Assembly (NCBI GenBank): GCA_965202955.1
Contig: OZ241871.1
Location: forward strand, 2,728,001-2,792,000
Reading direction: 5' to 3'
DNA: 64,000 nucleotides
Source: Bin5 sp034422415
Lineage (GTDB): Bacteria > Chloroflexota > Anaerolineae > Caldilineales > Caldilineaceae
This document shows positions 26,322 through 33,957 of this stretch, in pieces (position 1 is the stretch's first letter; each line of letters starts with the position of its first letter). The notes under the pieces were generated by a model that saw only the letters and a program-made list of their open reading frames with translations, was not told the DNA's origin and searched no databases. The translations under genes were made by a program, and so were the position numbers.

Positions 26322-27083
26322 TCACGCCTGCGCATTTTGGATGGCTCGAGCCAGCCGGGGCAGGACCTCGCCGCTCTTGCCGCGCAAAAATAGGTCGGCG
26401 CGGTCGGAGATGGGGCTGCGCTCAACGTTAATGTCGATGATCGTTGCCCCAGCCTGCCTCGCGATCAGCGGCAACTGCGCTGCCGGATACACCAGCCCGC
26501 TCGTGCCTGCAACGAGCATAACATCGCTGTCATGAGCCGCCTCCGAAGCAGCCTTCAATGCATCCAACGGCAGCCCCTCGCCGAACCAAACCACGTCCGG
26601 CCGCACCAAATCGCCGCAGGCCGCGCATGTCGGCGGCCCGTCCGCGCCGCGTTCTGAATCCGCCAGGTGGTGGGGATGCGCGCACAAGCGGCAGCGGAAA
26701 CGGTGCAGGCTGCCATGCAGGTGAACGACGTCGACGCTGCCGGCCTGCTCGTGCAGATCGTCAACGTTTTGCGTCACCAGATCGTACTTCACAAGAGTTT
26801 GTGAGAGTTCGGCAAGCGCGATGTGGCCGGGATTGGGCGAGGCCGTCTCCAGCAGCTGCAGCCGCCACATATACCACCGCCACACCAACCCGGGGTCCCG
26901 TTCAAAGCCTTGCGGGGATGCCAGCTCTGCCGCGTCAAAGCGGCTCCACAACCCGCCCTGCGCGTCGCGAAAGGTTGGCACGCCCGATTCCGCGCTCACC
27001 CCGGCCCCCGTCAGGCAGACAACCGCAGAGGCCTCGCACAGGGACCGCACGGCCTGGGCTATGAGGGGCTCTATCTCTTCCAT
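26322..27083 (-). CDS. Sir2 family NAD-dependent protein deacylase
   Basis: This 253-residue sirtuin removes acyl groups from lysines at the cost of NAD. The NAD-binding GAGVSAESGVPTFRD motif is at about residues 26-40. The catalytic region QNVDDLHEQAG and HLHGSLHRFRC follows, with four zinc cysteines in CRLC and CAAC, and PDVVWFGEGLP. All key residues are intact. It lies between the VWA locus and apgM on the same strand with a 66-base gap to apgM, so co-transcription with apgM is possible. Confidence 0.94.
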   Translation of the reverse strand: MEEIEPLIAQAVRSLCEASAVVCLTGAGVSAESGVPTFRDAQGGLWSRFDAAELASPQGFERDPGLVWRWYMWRLQLLETASPNPGHIALAELSQTLVKYDLVTQNVDDLHEQAGSVDVVHLHGSLHRFRCRLCAHPHHLADSERGADGPPTCAACGDLVRPDVVWFGEGLPLDALKAASEAAHDSDVMLVAGTSGLVYPAAQLPLIARQAGATIIDINVERSPISDRADLFLRGKSGEVLPRLARAIQNAQA

Positions 27084-27149
27084 ATTCGCCCACCCTCAAG
27101 GGTTGCCCATCTGCTATCCGCACAATACGAACCGTCGGCCTGCTATGTT

Positions 27150-28382
27150 TCACGCGCCGAACCGTTTCAGCCGCCCGGCGTGCGCCATCGCCTGAGGGAT
27201 CAGCGTTGTCGCGTGAAAGACCCCCAACTGCCCTGCAGCGCAAGCTCGCTCGCCGAACTGCGCTGCCGCATCAGGCATTGCGCGCGGGCTCCAAAGCAGC
27301 GACGGCACGGGATGCCAGCTGTGGCTGCCAAGCGCCGCCGGCGTGCTGTGGTCCCCCGTTACAATCAGCGCGCCGGGTCCCAATGCCAAGATGCGCGGGA
27401 TCTGCGCGTCGACGGCCTCAATCTCAACAGCCTTGCCGTCGAAATCGCCGTCCTCTCCATAGCTGTCGGTCCTCTTTATATGGACGAAGAAGAAGTCGTA
27501 ATTGTTCCACGCGCCTGCCAGAGCGTCGATCTCATCCTGCGGCCGCTCGCCTTCGAACCGGATCGCCTCCATTCCCACCAGACTCGCGACCCCCCGGTAC
27601 ATCGGATAGACCGCGATCGCCCCTGCCCGCATGCGGTAGATGTCGCCAAACTGCGGCAGACCGGGGTCCTGCGCCAGCCCGCGCAGATTGAGGCTGTTGG
27701 CCCGCGGCTCGTCCGCCAGCGTCCGCCGCGCATGCGCCACCCAGCGGTTTACCAGCTCCGCCGCGCGTTCGCCGGCAACGCCTCCGCTTTCATCGCGCAC
27801 CGGCAGCGGCTTCCTGCCCACCGCCAGCGGATCCGTGTCCGTCAATTCGCCTCCCAGCCCTTCTCCACGCAGCACAAAGACAAAGCGATGTTCCTGTACC
27901 GGCTCGACGAACAGTTCACAGTCCTCGAACAGCCCTGCGCCGGCCTGGCGGAGCTTGGCGGTCAGGCGGATACACTCCTCGGTTGGGATGCGTCCCGCCC
28001 GCCGGTCCGTGATCAATCCGTCGCCATCGACCGTGGCGAAGTTGCCGCGCGCCGCCAGGTCGTTCGGCTGCAGCGGAAAGCCGATCCCCAGCGCCTCCAG
28101 CACGCCGCGCCCGATCAGGTAGCGCAGCGGGTCGTAGCCGAACAGGCTCAGGTGGGCCGGGCCGCTCCCCGGTTCCACACCGGGCCGGACCGGAACGCTC
28201 AGCCCCAGCGAGCCGGCCGCGGCCAGCCGGTCCAGATTGGGCGTGCGCGCCGTCTCCAGTTCGGTCTTCCCGCCGGGCGTACGCGGCAGCCCGCCCAGAC
28301 CGTCCATCACCAGCAGAACGATCTTGCCGCCCTCCTGGCTCAGGTCGTGCATCAACTCAAAATCAGTGAATGGAGACGCCAT
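27150..28382 (-). CDS. apgM: 2,3-bisphosphoglycerate-independent phosphoglycerate mutase, archaeal type
   Basis: The enzyme interconverts 3- and 2-phosphoglycerate in glycolysis. Its 410 residues match the ApgM branch of the alkaline-phosphatase superfamily: LLVMDGLGGLP with the metal-binding Asp, TPNLDRLAAAG, GSGPAHLSLFGYDP with the nucleophile Ser, and the C-terminal metal site VTGDHSTPAALGSHSWHPVP. AAAGGAG stands upstream of the ATG. ApgM is common in Chloroflexi and archaea, which fits the proposed origin. Confidence 0.94.
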   Translation of the reverse strand: MASPFTDFELMHDLSQEGGKIVLLVMDGLGGLPRTPGGKTELETARTPNLDRLAAAGSLGLSVPVRPGVEPGSGPAHLSLFGYDPLRYLIGRGVLEALGIGFPLQPNDLAARGNFATVDGDGLITDRRAGRIPTEECIRLTAKLRQAGAGLFEDCELFVEPVQEHRFVFVLRGEGLGGELTDTDPLAVGRKPLPVRDESGGVAGERAAELVNRWVAHARRTLADEPRANSLNLRGLAQDPGLPQFGDIYRMRAGAIAVYPMYRGVASLVGMEAIRFEGERPQDEIDALAGAWNNYDFFFVHIKRTDSYGEDGDFDGKAVEIEAVDAQIPRILALGPGALIVTGDHSTPAALGSHSWHPVPSLLWSPRAMPDAAAQFGERACAAGQLGVFHATTLIPQAMAHAGRLKRFGA

Positions 28383-28722
28383 CAGACAACTCCTTTTGCG
28401 GAGGCGGGGTGCAACCGATTCGCCGGCCCGGACACAGATTCCCTGGCAGCCCGCTCCGCCCGTTATGCCTCGTGCAGGTAACTGGGAACGGCACAGCCGC
28501 CGTCAATGGGATTGCGTCGAGGCTGTTCTTCGGGGCAGCGATCCAAGCGCTGCGGTCGGCGTCGTTCTGGGACGACCAGCCGCCGGGGTAGGGGTGGGCC
28601 TGCTCTTCGTTCCGAGGTTTTCTTAAGAACAGGGAACTGCGGAAAAAGAAAAAGAGAGAGGAGGAAGGCAGATGCTGGTACTCTCCCCTCACACCTCTCT
28701 CCATATTCGTCGCTTTTCTGAT
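28383..28722. other. Intergenic region between apgM and the ABC ATPase gene
   Basis: The 340-base gap contains the terminator of the ABC ATPase gene at its right side and must contain the apgM upstream region. I see no convincing promoter hexamers and no additional gene. Confidence 0.5.
28641..28701 (-). terminator. Terminator-like hairpin downstream of the ABC ATPase gene
   Basis: GAGAGAGG (28654-28661) pairs with CCTCTCTC (28694-28701). On the minus strand the stem is followed by TTTTTCTTTTT. The loop is long (about 32 bases), so efficiency is uncertain. The stem sequence resembles that of the VWA terminator. Confidence 0.5.
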
Positions 28723-29829
28723 CTAGCTGGCCAGCGTCAGCTCGGTCTTGGGATCGAAGATGTGCGCGTTGGCCATGTTGATGGCAAGCTCGATGTCCTC
28801 GCCCGTCGATACCCGCACACGCGGGTCAACACGCGAGATGAACTGCTTGTTGTCAGAGGAGAGGCAGTAGAGGAAGATCTCATTGCCCATCAGCTCGGTT
28901 ACATCGACTCTCGCCGCCATGTCGGACTCAAGAATCTGCGGCGGCGCAAACTCTTTCGAGTGAATGTCCTCCGGGCGGATACCGAAGATCACCTCGTTGC
29001 CGGCATGCGGTTTCCACTCTGCCGCCTTCTCCTCGGGCACGTCCAGCCGGAAGCCGCCCGCGTTGACCTCCATCTTGCCATCGCTCTCCACCAGCGTGGC
29101 GTCGAAGAAGTTCATGCTCGGGCTGCCGATGAAGCCGGCCACGAAGATGTTCGCCGGGTGGTCGTACAGGTTCTGCGGCGAGTCGACCTGCTGCAGCACG
29201 CCGTCCTTCATCACCGCAATGCGCGAGGCCATCGTCATCGCCTCAACCTGGTCGTGAGTGACGTAGATAAAGGTCGTCGCCAGGCGCTGGTGCAGCTTGG
29301 AAATCTCGGCGCGCGTCTGCACGCGCAGCTTGGCGTCCAGGTTCGAGAGCGGCTCGTCAAAGAGGAACACGGCCGGTTCGCGCACGATTGCACGGCCCAC
29401 TGCCACGCGCTGCCGCTGTCCACCGGAGAGCTGCTTCGGTTTGCGGTCGAGCAGGTGCTCGATGCCCAGAATCCCGCCAGCCTCCTTCACACGCCGCTCA
29501 ATCTCCGCCTTGGGCGTCTTGCGCAGCTTGAGGCCGAACGCCATGTTGTCGTAGACGCTCATGTGCGGGTAGAGGGCGTAGCTCTGGAACACCATCGCGA
29601 TGTCCCGGTCCTTCGGCGGAACATCGTTGACGATGCGGTCGCCGATCAGAATCTGCCCCTCTGTGATCTCCTCCAGCCCGGCCAGAAGACGCAGACTGGT
29701 CGTCTTGCCGCAGCCCGACGGCCCGACAAAGACGAGGAACTCCTTGTCTTCGACGTGGATGGTGAGATCGTTCACCGCCACAACATCGCCGAAGCGTTTG
29801 TAAACATGCTCGTAGGTTACACTTGCCAT
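28723..29829 (-). CDS. ABC transporter ATP-binding protein, UgpC/MsmX/MalK type
   Basis: This 368-residue ATPase energises carbohydrate-type (CUT1) importers. It has Walker A GPSGCGKTTSLRLL, signature LSGGQRQRVAVGRAIV, Walker B FLFDEPLSNLDAKLR, the switch His in YVTHDQVEAM, and a C-terminal TOBE/MalK-like regulatory region (IFGIRPEDIHS). The ATG at 29829 (MASVTYEHVYKRFGDV) aligns with the family; an upstream ATG at 29865 is less likely. No permease or binding protein is nearby, so it may serve several transporters, as MsmX does in Bacillus. It has an unusually long leader of about 345 bases. Confidence 0.93.
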   Translation of the reverse strand: MASVTYEHVYKRFGDVVAVNDLTIHVEDKEFLVFVGPSGCGKTTSLRLLAGLEEITEGQILIGDRIVNDVPPKDRDIAMVFQSYALYPHMSVYDNMAFGLKLRKTPKAEIERRVKEAGGILGIEHLLDRKPKQLSGGQRQRVAVGRAIVREPAVFLFDEPLSNLDAKLRVQTRAEISKLHQRLATTFIYVTHDQVEAMTMASRIAVMKDGVLQQVDSPQNLYDHPANIFVAGFIGSPSMNFFDATLVESDGKMEVNAGGFRLDVPEEKAAEWKPHAGNEVIFGIRPEDIHSKEFAPPQILESDMAARVDVTELMGNEIFLYCLSSDNKQFISRVDPRVRVSTGEDIELAINMANAHIFDPKTELTLAS

Positions 29830-30178
29830 TTTGTCCTTTGCTCCTTTGGTGAAGATGAGGCTCAAGCTCGACCGTGGCTGCGGTTACAAGTGAGCCGGGT
29901 GCGCTTCCTTCTCTGCGGCAGAACTGTTCGGTCGCGAAGGCGGGGGCGAGCAGACACTCCGTTCCGCCCGGCGGGACTCGTTGCCAAAACCGTCCGCAAA
30001 GAAGATTGCGTATGAAAAGTACTCTAGTCAAGCGCGATGCAGCCGCACGAATAGGGCTGCAGGGCGGCGCGGCACGGTGTGCGAACTTCGAATGGCCGAG
30101 GTAGGAGTTATTGACAGAGCCACCCGACGCGGGCAGTCTTCTGCCGCAACTCGAAAGAGTTACACGTTGGACGTGCGT

Positions 30179-30207
30179 AGTATAGCACGGCCATTATCGG
30201 CGGGCAA
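30179..30207 (-). promoter_or_regulatory. Promoter of the ABC ATPase gene with extended -10
   Basis: On the minus strand TTGCCC (30202-30207) and TATACT (30179-30184) are 17 bases apart and TGC precedes the -10. It is the only strong promoter between here and the ATG at 29829. Confidence 0.6.
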
Positions 30208-30230
30208 ATCGCCTGAATTGGCTCCAAATC

Positions 30231-30260
30231 TTGCCCAATTTCCGTCGACTATGGTACTTT
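30231..30260 (+). promoter_or_regulatory. clpS promoter, giving a leaderless transcript
   Basis: TTGCCC (30231-30236) and TACTTT (30255-30260) are 18 bases apart. The ATG at 30268 is seven bases after the -10, so transcription should begin at or next to the start codon; no ribosome-binding site is present. Confidence 0.5.
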
Positions 30261-30267
30261 CTGCTTC

Positions 30268-30624
30268 ATGAGTTATAGCAGCAATGTCCAGGATTCTCCG
30301 GCACAAGCCCGCTGCCTGCAGATCGAGTGGGGCGTAGAGTCGGTAGACGAAATTGTGGTCGAACCGACCACAGAAGAGGGCTGGACGATTTTTGTTCATA
30401 ACGACGACGTGACGCCCTACGAATTTGTGATCGACACGTTGCGGCGGGTCTTCAGTCTCTCCGAAGAGATCGCAGAGACGGTCACCTGGGAGGCGCATAC
30501 GAAGGGGGTGGCCCCGGTCTGTACTCGTTCCAAGGCCGAGGCCGAAAAGCTGATCGAAGTTGCCCACGGGCTGGCGCGCGCAAACGGCTATCCTCTCACC
30601 TTTTCGATGGAATTCAAATCGTGA
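30268..30624 (+). CDS. clpS: ATP-dependent Clp protease adaptor ClpS
   Basis: ClpS delivers N-degron substrates to ClpAP/ClpCP. The 118-residue protein has the family motif VHNDDVTPYEFVIDTLRRVF, followed by EAHTKGVAPVCTRSKAEAEK and a closing ANGYPLTFSMEF strand. The N-terminus of about 40 residues is longer than in E. coli ClpS and poorly conserved. It overlaps the next gene by GTGA, indicating translational coupling. No clp ATPase gene is in the window. Confidence 0.92.
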   Translation: MSYSSNVQDSPAQARCLQIEWGVESVDEIVVEPTTEEGWTIFVHNDDVTPYEFVIDTLRRVFSLSEEIAETVTWEAHTKGVAPVCTRSKAEAEKLIEVAHGLARANGYPLTFSMEFKS

Positions 30625-31094
30625 CAGTCCACGACCCGCTCGCCCCCCACGAGCACGAGCCCAATCCCCTGCCGCCGTCGCCCAATGCCGAACTGACACT
30701 CCATCTGCCGGACGGCTCCGTCCGCGACGTCGGCCCCGCCTATCTGCGCGGCCTCGATGCCTTCACCGTTCCTGACTGCTACATCGTCTCCACCGGGCAC
30801 GGCGCCTCCGGTCCGTTCGCATTCAGCGGCGTACGCTTGCTTGACCTGGTCGACCTGCACTGGTCTGGCGCATGGACGCAGGTCGAGGTCGTAAGCGGCG
30901 ACGGTTTCGGGACTCGCGCCAGCCGCGCCGAGTTGACCGCGCCGACGACGCGCCCGGTCCTTCTCGCCCATACCCGCGACCGGCAGCCCCTGACGCGCGC
31001 CGATGGCCTGGTCCGCCTTATTGTCCCGGGTGAAGTCGACGACGCCCTGCGCCAGGTCAAGTGGGTGGCGCACGTGCGGGTTCTCGCCGGATAG
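30621..31094 (+). CDS. Small sulfite-oxidase-type molybdopterin-binding domain protein
   Basis: This 157-residue protein resembles a shortened oxidoreductase molybdopterin-binding domain: an N-terminal strand with PDGSVRDVGPAYL, FAFSGVRLLDLVDL, TQVEVVSGDGFGTR, PVLLAHTRDRQPLT and a C-terminal GLVRLIVPGE...VKWVAHVRVL. The usual cofactor-ligating Cys of sulfite oxidases is not evident, so it may be a non-catalytic relative. The GTG start overlaps the clpS stop. The pairing with clpS is unexpected. Confidence 0.75.
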   Translation: MTVHDPLAPHEHEPNPLPPSPNAELTLHLPDGSVRDVGPAYLRGLDAFTVPDCYIVSTGHGASGPFAFSGVRLLDLVDLHWSGAWTQVEVVSGDGFGTRASRAELTAPTTRPVLLAHTRDRQPLTRADGLVRLIVPGEVDDALRQVKWVAHVRVLAG

Positions 31095-31171
31095 CCGGCC
31101 GCGGCGGGCCACACCCTACTATATTCGCTCCGTTTGGCTGAAGGCTGCATTCATACCCAGGAATTTTCGCG

Positions 31172-33253
31172 ATGCCCACGACACTAGTCGGAATCGACGT
31201 CGGCGGAACCTTCACCGATTTTGTGCTGCTGGAAGATGGCCGACTACGCGTGCACAAGGAGCCGACCACGCCCTCTGATCAGAGCGGGGCGATCCTGGCA
31301 GGGCTAACCCACCTGGGCATTGTGAGCGAGACGGAGCCAGCTGCGCAGGCCCCGCAAGCAGGCGTTGAACTTGTGCACGGAACCACCATCGCGACCAATG
31401 CCCTGCTCGAACGCCGCGGCGCGCGCACCGCTCTGCTGACCACCGCTGGATTCGTCGATGTCATCGAGATTGGCCGCCAGAACCGGCCCCATCTCTACGC
31501 GTTGCACCAGCGCCGCCCCGATCCGTTGGTGCCGGACGAGCTGCGTTTCGAGGCTGTCGAGCGGCTGGACACCAGCGGCAACGTCCTCACACCTCTCGAC
31601 GAGGAGGCCCTCGCCCACACCGCGTCAGAGGTCGCCGCGGCCGCGCCGCAGAGCCTCGCCGTCTGTTTTCTCTACAGCTTCCGCAATCCGCAGCACGAAC
31701 GCCGTGCCGAGCGAATTCTGCGCCGCGCCTGCCCGTCTCTTTTCGTCTCGCTCAGTAGTGAAATCCTGCCCGAATATCGCGAGTACGAGCGCACCGCCAC
31801 GACCGTCATCAACGCCTATCTGCTGCCGCTGGTGGGCAGCTACCTGGAGCACCTGACTGCCTCGCTGTCAGAGCATCCCATTCGCGTGATGCAGTCCAAT
31901 GGCGGCGCAATCGGCGTGTCCCAGGCGGTGAAGGAGCCGGCGCGACTCGTGCTCAGCGGGCCTGCCGGCGGGGTCGTCGGCGCATTCAGGCTTGCGCAGT
32001 TGGCAGGCGATGAAATCGAACCGGAGATCATGTCGTTCGACATGGGTGGAACCAGTACTGACGTGGCGCTGTGTCCCGGTATGGTCCCGCGCACGACCGA
32101 GAGCGAGGTCGCCGGTCTGCCTCTGCGGCTACCCGTCATCGACATTCACACCGTGGGCGCAGGCGGCGGCAGCCTGGCACGTGTTGACGCCGGCGGCGGA
32201 CTGCGCGTGGGCCCGGAGAGCGCGGGCGCGCTGCCCGGGCCGGTCTGCTATGGGCGCGGCGGCCTGCAGCCCACCGTCACCGACGCCAACCTGGCCCTCG
32301 GTCGCCTCGATGCCGGCCAGTTTCTTGGCGGTAGCGGGGCGATGGCGCTCGACGCGGCCGCGGCTGAGGCATCCCTGGCGGACCTTGGCGCGCGGCTCGG
32401 GGGGCTAACCGTGCAGGAGGCCGCCCTCGGCGTCGTGCAGGTCGCCAATGCCAGAATGGAACGGGCCCTGCGTCGGGTCTCTGTCGAGCGCGGGCACGAC
32501 CCGCGTGGCTTCACCCTGGTGCCCTACGGCGGCGCCGGTCCGCTTCATGCCTGCGACCTCGCCGACGCGCTCGGGATCCCCCGCATCCTCCTGCCGCCCA
32601 GCCCCGGCGTTCTCAGCGCCCTCGGTCTCCTGATCGCCGACGTCGTCCACGAGTCCTCGCAGGCTCTGCTGACGGAGGCAGAAAGCCTGGCCGCGCAGCC
32701 TGCGCCGTTGCTGGAGAAGATGGCGGTCCTGGAGGAGCGCGTCAAGGGCGTTCTGGCTGCGGAAGGGGTTCGAGCGCCACGCTTGGAGACATCGCTCGAC
32801 ATACGCTATCGCGGACAAAGTTATGAGTTATCCGTCCCGCTTGCGATGGCCGGCGGGGCGACGCCACAGGCCACGACAGCTGTGCGCCAGGCGATCGGAT
32901 CTTTCCACGCGGCCCACGACGCCCGTTACGGCTACGCCATGCCCACCGAGACCGTCGAGATCGTTACCGTGCGACTGCGCGGGACCGGCTCCGGCGCCGA
33001 GTTGAATCTGCCGCGGGAGCCGCTCGATGCGCCTGATCCCAGTGCGGCGCGCGTGGGCACAAAGCCGGTCTGGTTCAGTACGGCCGGCGCCGACGAAAGC
33101 GTTTGCTACGACCGCCTCCGTCTGCGGCCCGGCCATCGTTTCAGCGGCCCCGCCGTCGTCTTCCAATTCGACACGACCACGGTGGTCGCGCCGGGGTGGT
33201 CGGCCGCCGTAGACGAGCGTCACAATCTGAGGCTGGCGCGCGCGGTCTCTTGA
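31172..33253 (+). CDS. hyuA: Hydantoinase/oxoprolinase family protein, A subunit
   Basis: The 693-residue protein matches the HyuA subunit of N-methylhydantoinase/acetone carboxylase/5-oxoprolinase enzymes, which hydrolyse ring amides using ATP. It has the ASKHA-type ATP motif GIDVGGTFTDFVLLEDGRL at the N-terminus, ELVHGTTIATNALLERRG, MSFDMGGTSTDVALCPG, HTVGAGGGSLARVD and VPYGGAGPLHACDLADALG. The partner HyuB gene lies 704 bases downstream, with one small membrane-protein gene between them. The substrate is not evident. Confidence 0.93.
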   Translation: MPTTLVGIDVGGTFTDFVLLEDGRLRVHKEPTTPSDQSGAILAGLTHLGIVSETEPAAQAPQAGVELVHGTTIATNALLERRGARTALLTTAGFVDVIEIGRQNRPHLYALHQRRPDPLVPDELRFEAVERLDTSGNVLTPLDEEALAHTASEVAAAAPQSLAVCFLYSFRNPQHERRAERILRRACPSLFVSLSSEILPEYREYERTATTVINAYLLPLVGSYLEHLTASLSEHPIRVMQSNGGAIGVSQAVKEPARLVLSGPAGGVVGAFRLAQLAGDEIEPEIMSFDMGGTSTDVALCPGMVPRTTESEVAGLPLRLPVIDIHTVGAGGGSLARVDAGGGLRVGPESAGALPGPVCYGRGGLQPTVTDANLALGRLDAGQFLGGSGAMALDAAAAEASLADLGARLGGLTVQEAALGVVQVANARMERALRRVSVERGHDPRGFTLVPYGGAGPLHACDLADALGIPRILLPPSPGVLSALGLLIADVVHESSQALLTEAESLAAQPAPLLEKMAVLEERVKGVLAAEGVRAPRLETSLDIRYRGQSYELSVPLAMAGGATPQATTAVRQAIGSFHAAHDARYGYAMPTETVEIVTVRLRGTGSGAELNLPREPLDAPDPSAARVGTKPVWFSTAGADESVCYDRLRLRPGHRFSGPAVVFQFDTTTVVAPGWSAAVDERHNLRLARAVS

Positions 33254-33328
33254 GACTGGTCTTGCGGCTCGCGTGTGTTATCATTGGCTTCACGAGTTGG
33301 TTATTCGTTTTCAGTCTGGAGTTGCGCG

Positions 33329-33862
33329 ATGTTGCCGCTGTCTTCCCGCCGACGTCTCTTGTTATTCCTATTGCCGCTGGTTGTGGCAGCTCTTCTGCTC
33401 TGGATCCCGGTGCGCGACGCGCTTGAGGTCGGCCTGCCCGAAGAAGAGCATTTCACAGCTGACGTGCCTGAAGGTCATCACTGGGTCGCATTCAGCGTGT
33501 CCGAAGATGATGTCCACGCAACCGACGGCGCCACGCTGACCGTAACCCTCGAATTCGAAACACTTGAAGCCCAGGTCGGCGCCAACAACCGCACAGTTCT
33601 CTTCGATCTGGAGGAGAACGAAGCTGTGCACGAGTTGGCCGTTCTCTGGCCCGATGGCCGCGAGCAGCGCTTCACCAACGTGGCGGTGAACGAGAGGCAC
33701 GAACTGGTCTACCCCAAAACGATCAACGACGCGCTGGCCATGCAGTGGGCATTGCGCAGCGCCTTCTTCCGCTTCTGGATCTGGATCGTAGCCGCTGTCG
33801 TGCTTGTTCTGTTTGCCCTGCGCGTGCTCTCCTGGGCGCAGGCCAGCGAAGCGCACACCTGA
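33329..33862 (+). CDS. Membrane-anchored protein of unknown function between hyuA and hyuB
   Basis: The predicted 177-residue protein has an N-terminal transmembrane segment (RRLLLFLLPLVVAALLLWIP), a soluble region of about 110 residues rich in beta strands and acidic residues, and a second helix (RFWIWIVAAVVLVLFALRVL) near the C-terminus. I recognise no family. The soluble loop should lie outside the cell. The ATG at 33329 places the first helix directly at the N-terminus; an ATG at 33275 would add an 18-residue extension. It sits between the two hydantoinase subunit genes on the same strand. Confidence 0.65.
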   Translation: MLPLSSRRRLLLFLLPLVVAALLLWIPVRDALEVGLPEEEHFTADVPEGHHWVAFSVSEDDVHATDGATLTVTLEFETLEAQVGANNRTVLFDLEENEAVHELAVLWPDGREQRFTNVAVNERHELVYPKTINDALAMQWALRSAFFRFWIWIVAAVVLVLFALRVLSWAQASEAHT

Positions 33863-33957
33863 TCCTGCCATGCCGCAGCCCGGCCCCGGCGGCAATATCA
33901 GATCGCAGGCTCTACCGCTCTCTCTCCAACGGAATACGAAGAGCCAAGAACAGAGCA

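Larger units (their letters stand above)
29830..30267. other. Divergent intergenic region with the long leader of the ABC ATPase gene
   Basis: This 438-base gap holds the minus-strand promoter at 30179-30207, about 345 bases of transcribed leader for the ABC ATPase gene, and the clpS promoter at 30231-30260. The leader contains several GC-rich palindromic stretches but I recognise no known riboswitch or T-box class. Confidence 0.5.

Noticed and set aside
26823..28481. A plus-strand open frame of 552 codons opposite the sirtuin and apgM genes
   Set aside because: The minus-strand proteins are well conserved and complete; the plus frame has Arg/Pro/His-rich composition without any family feature.
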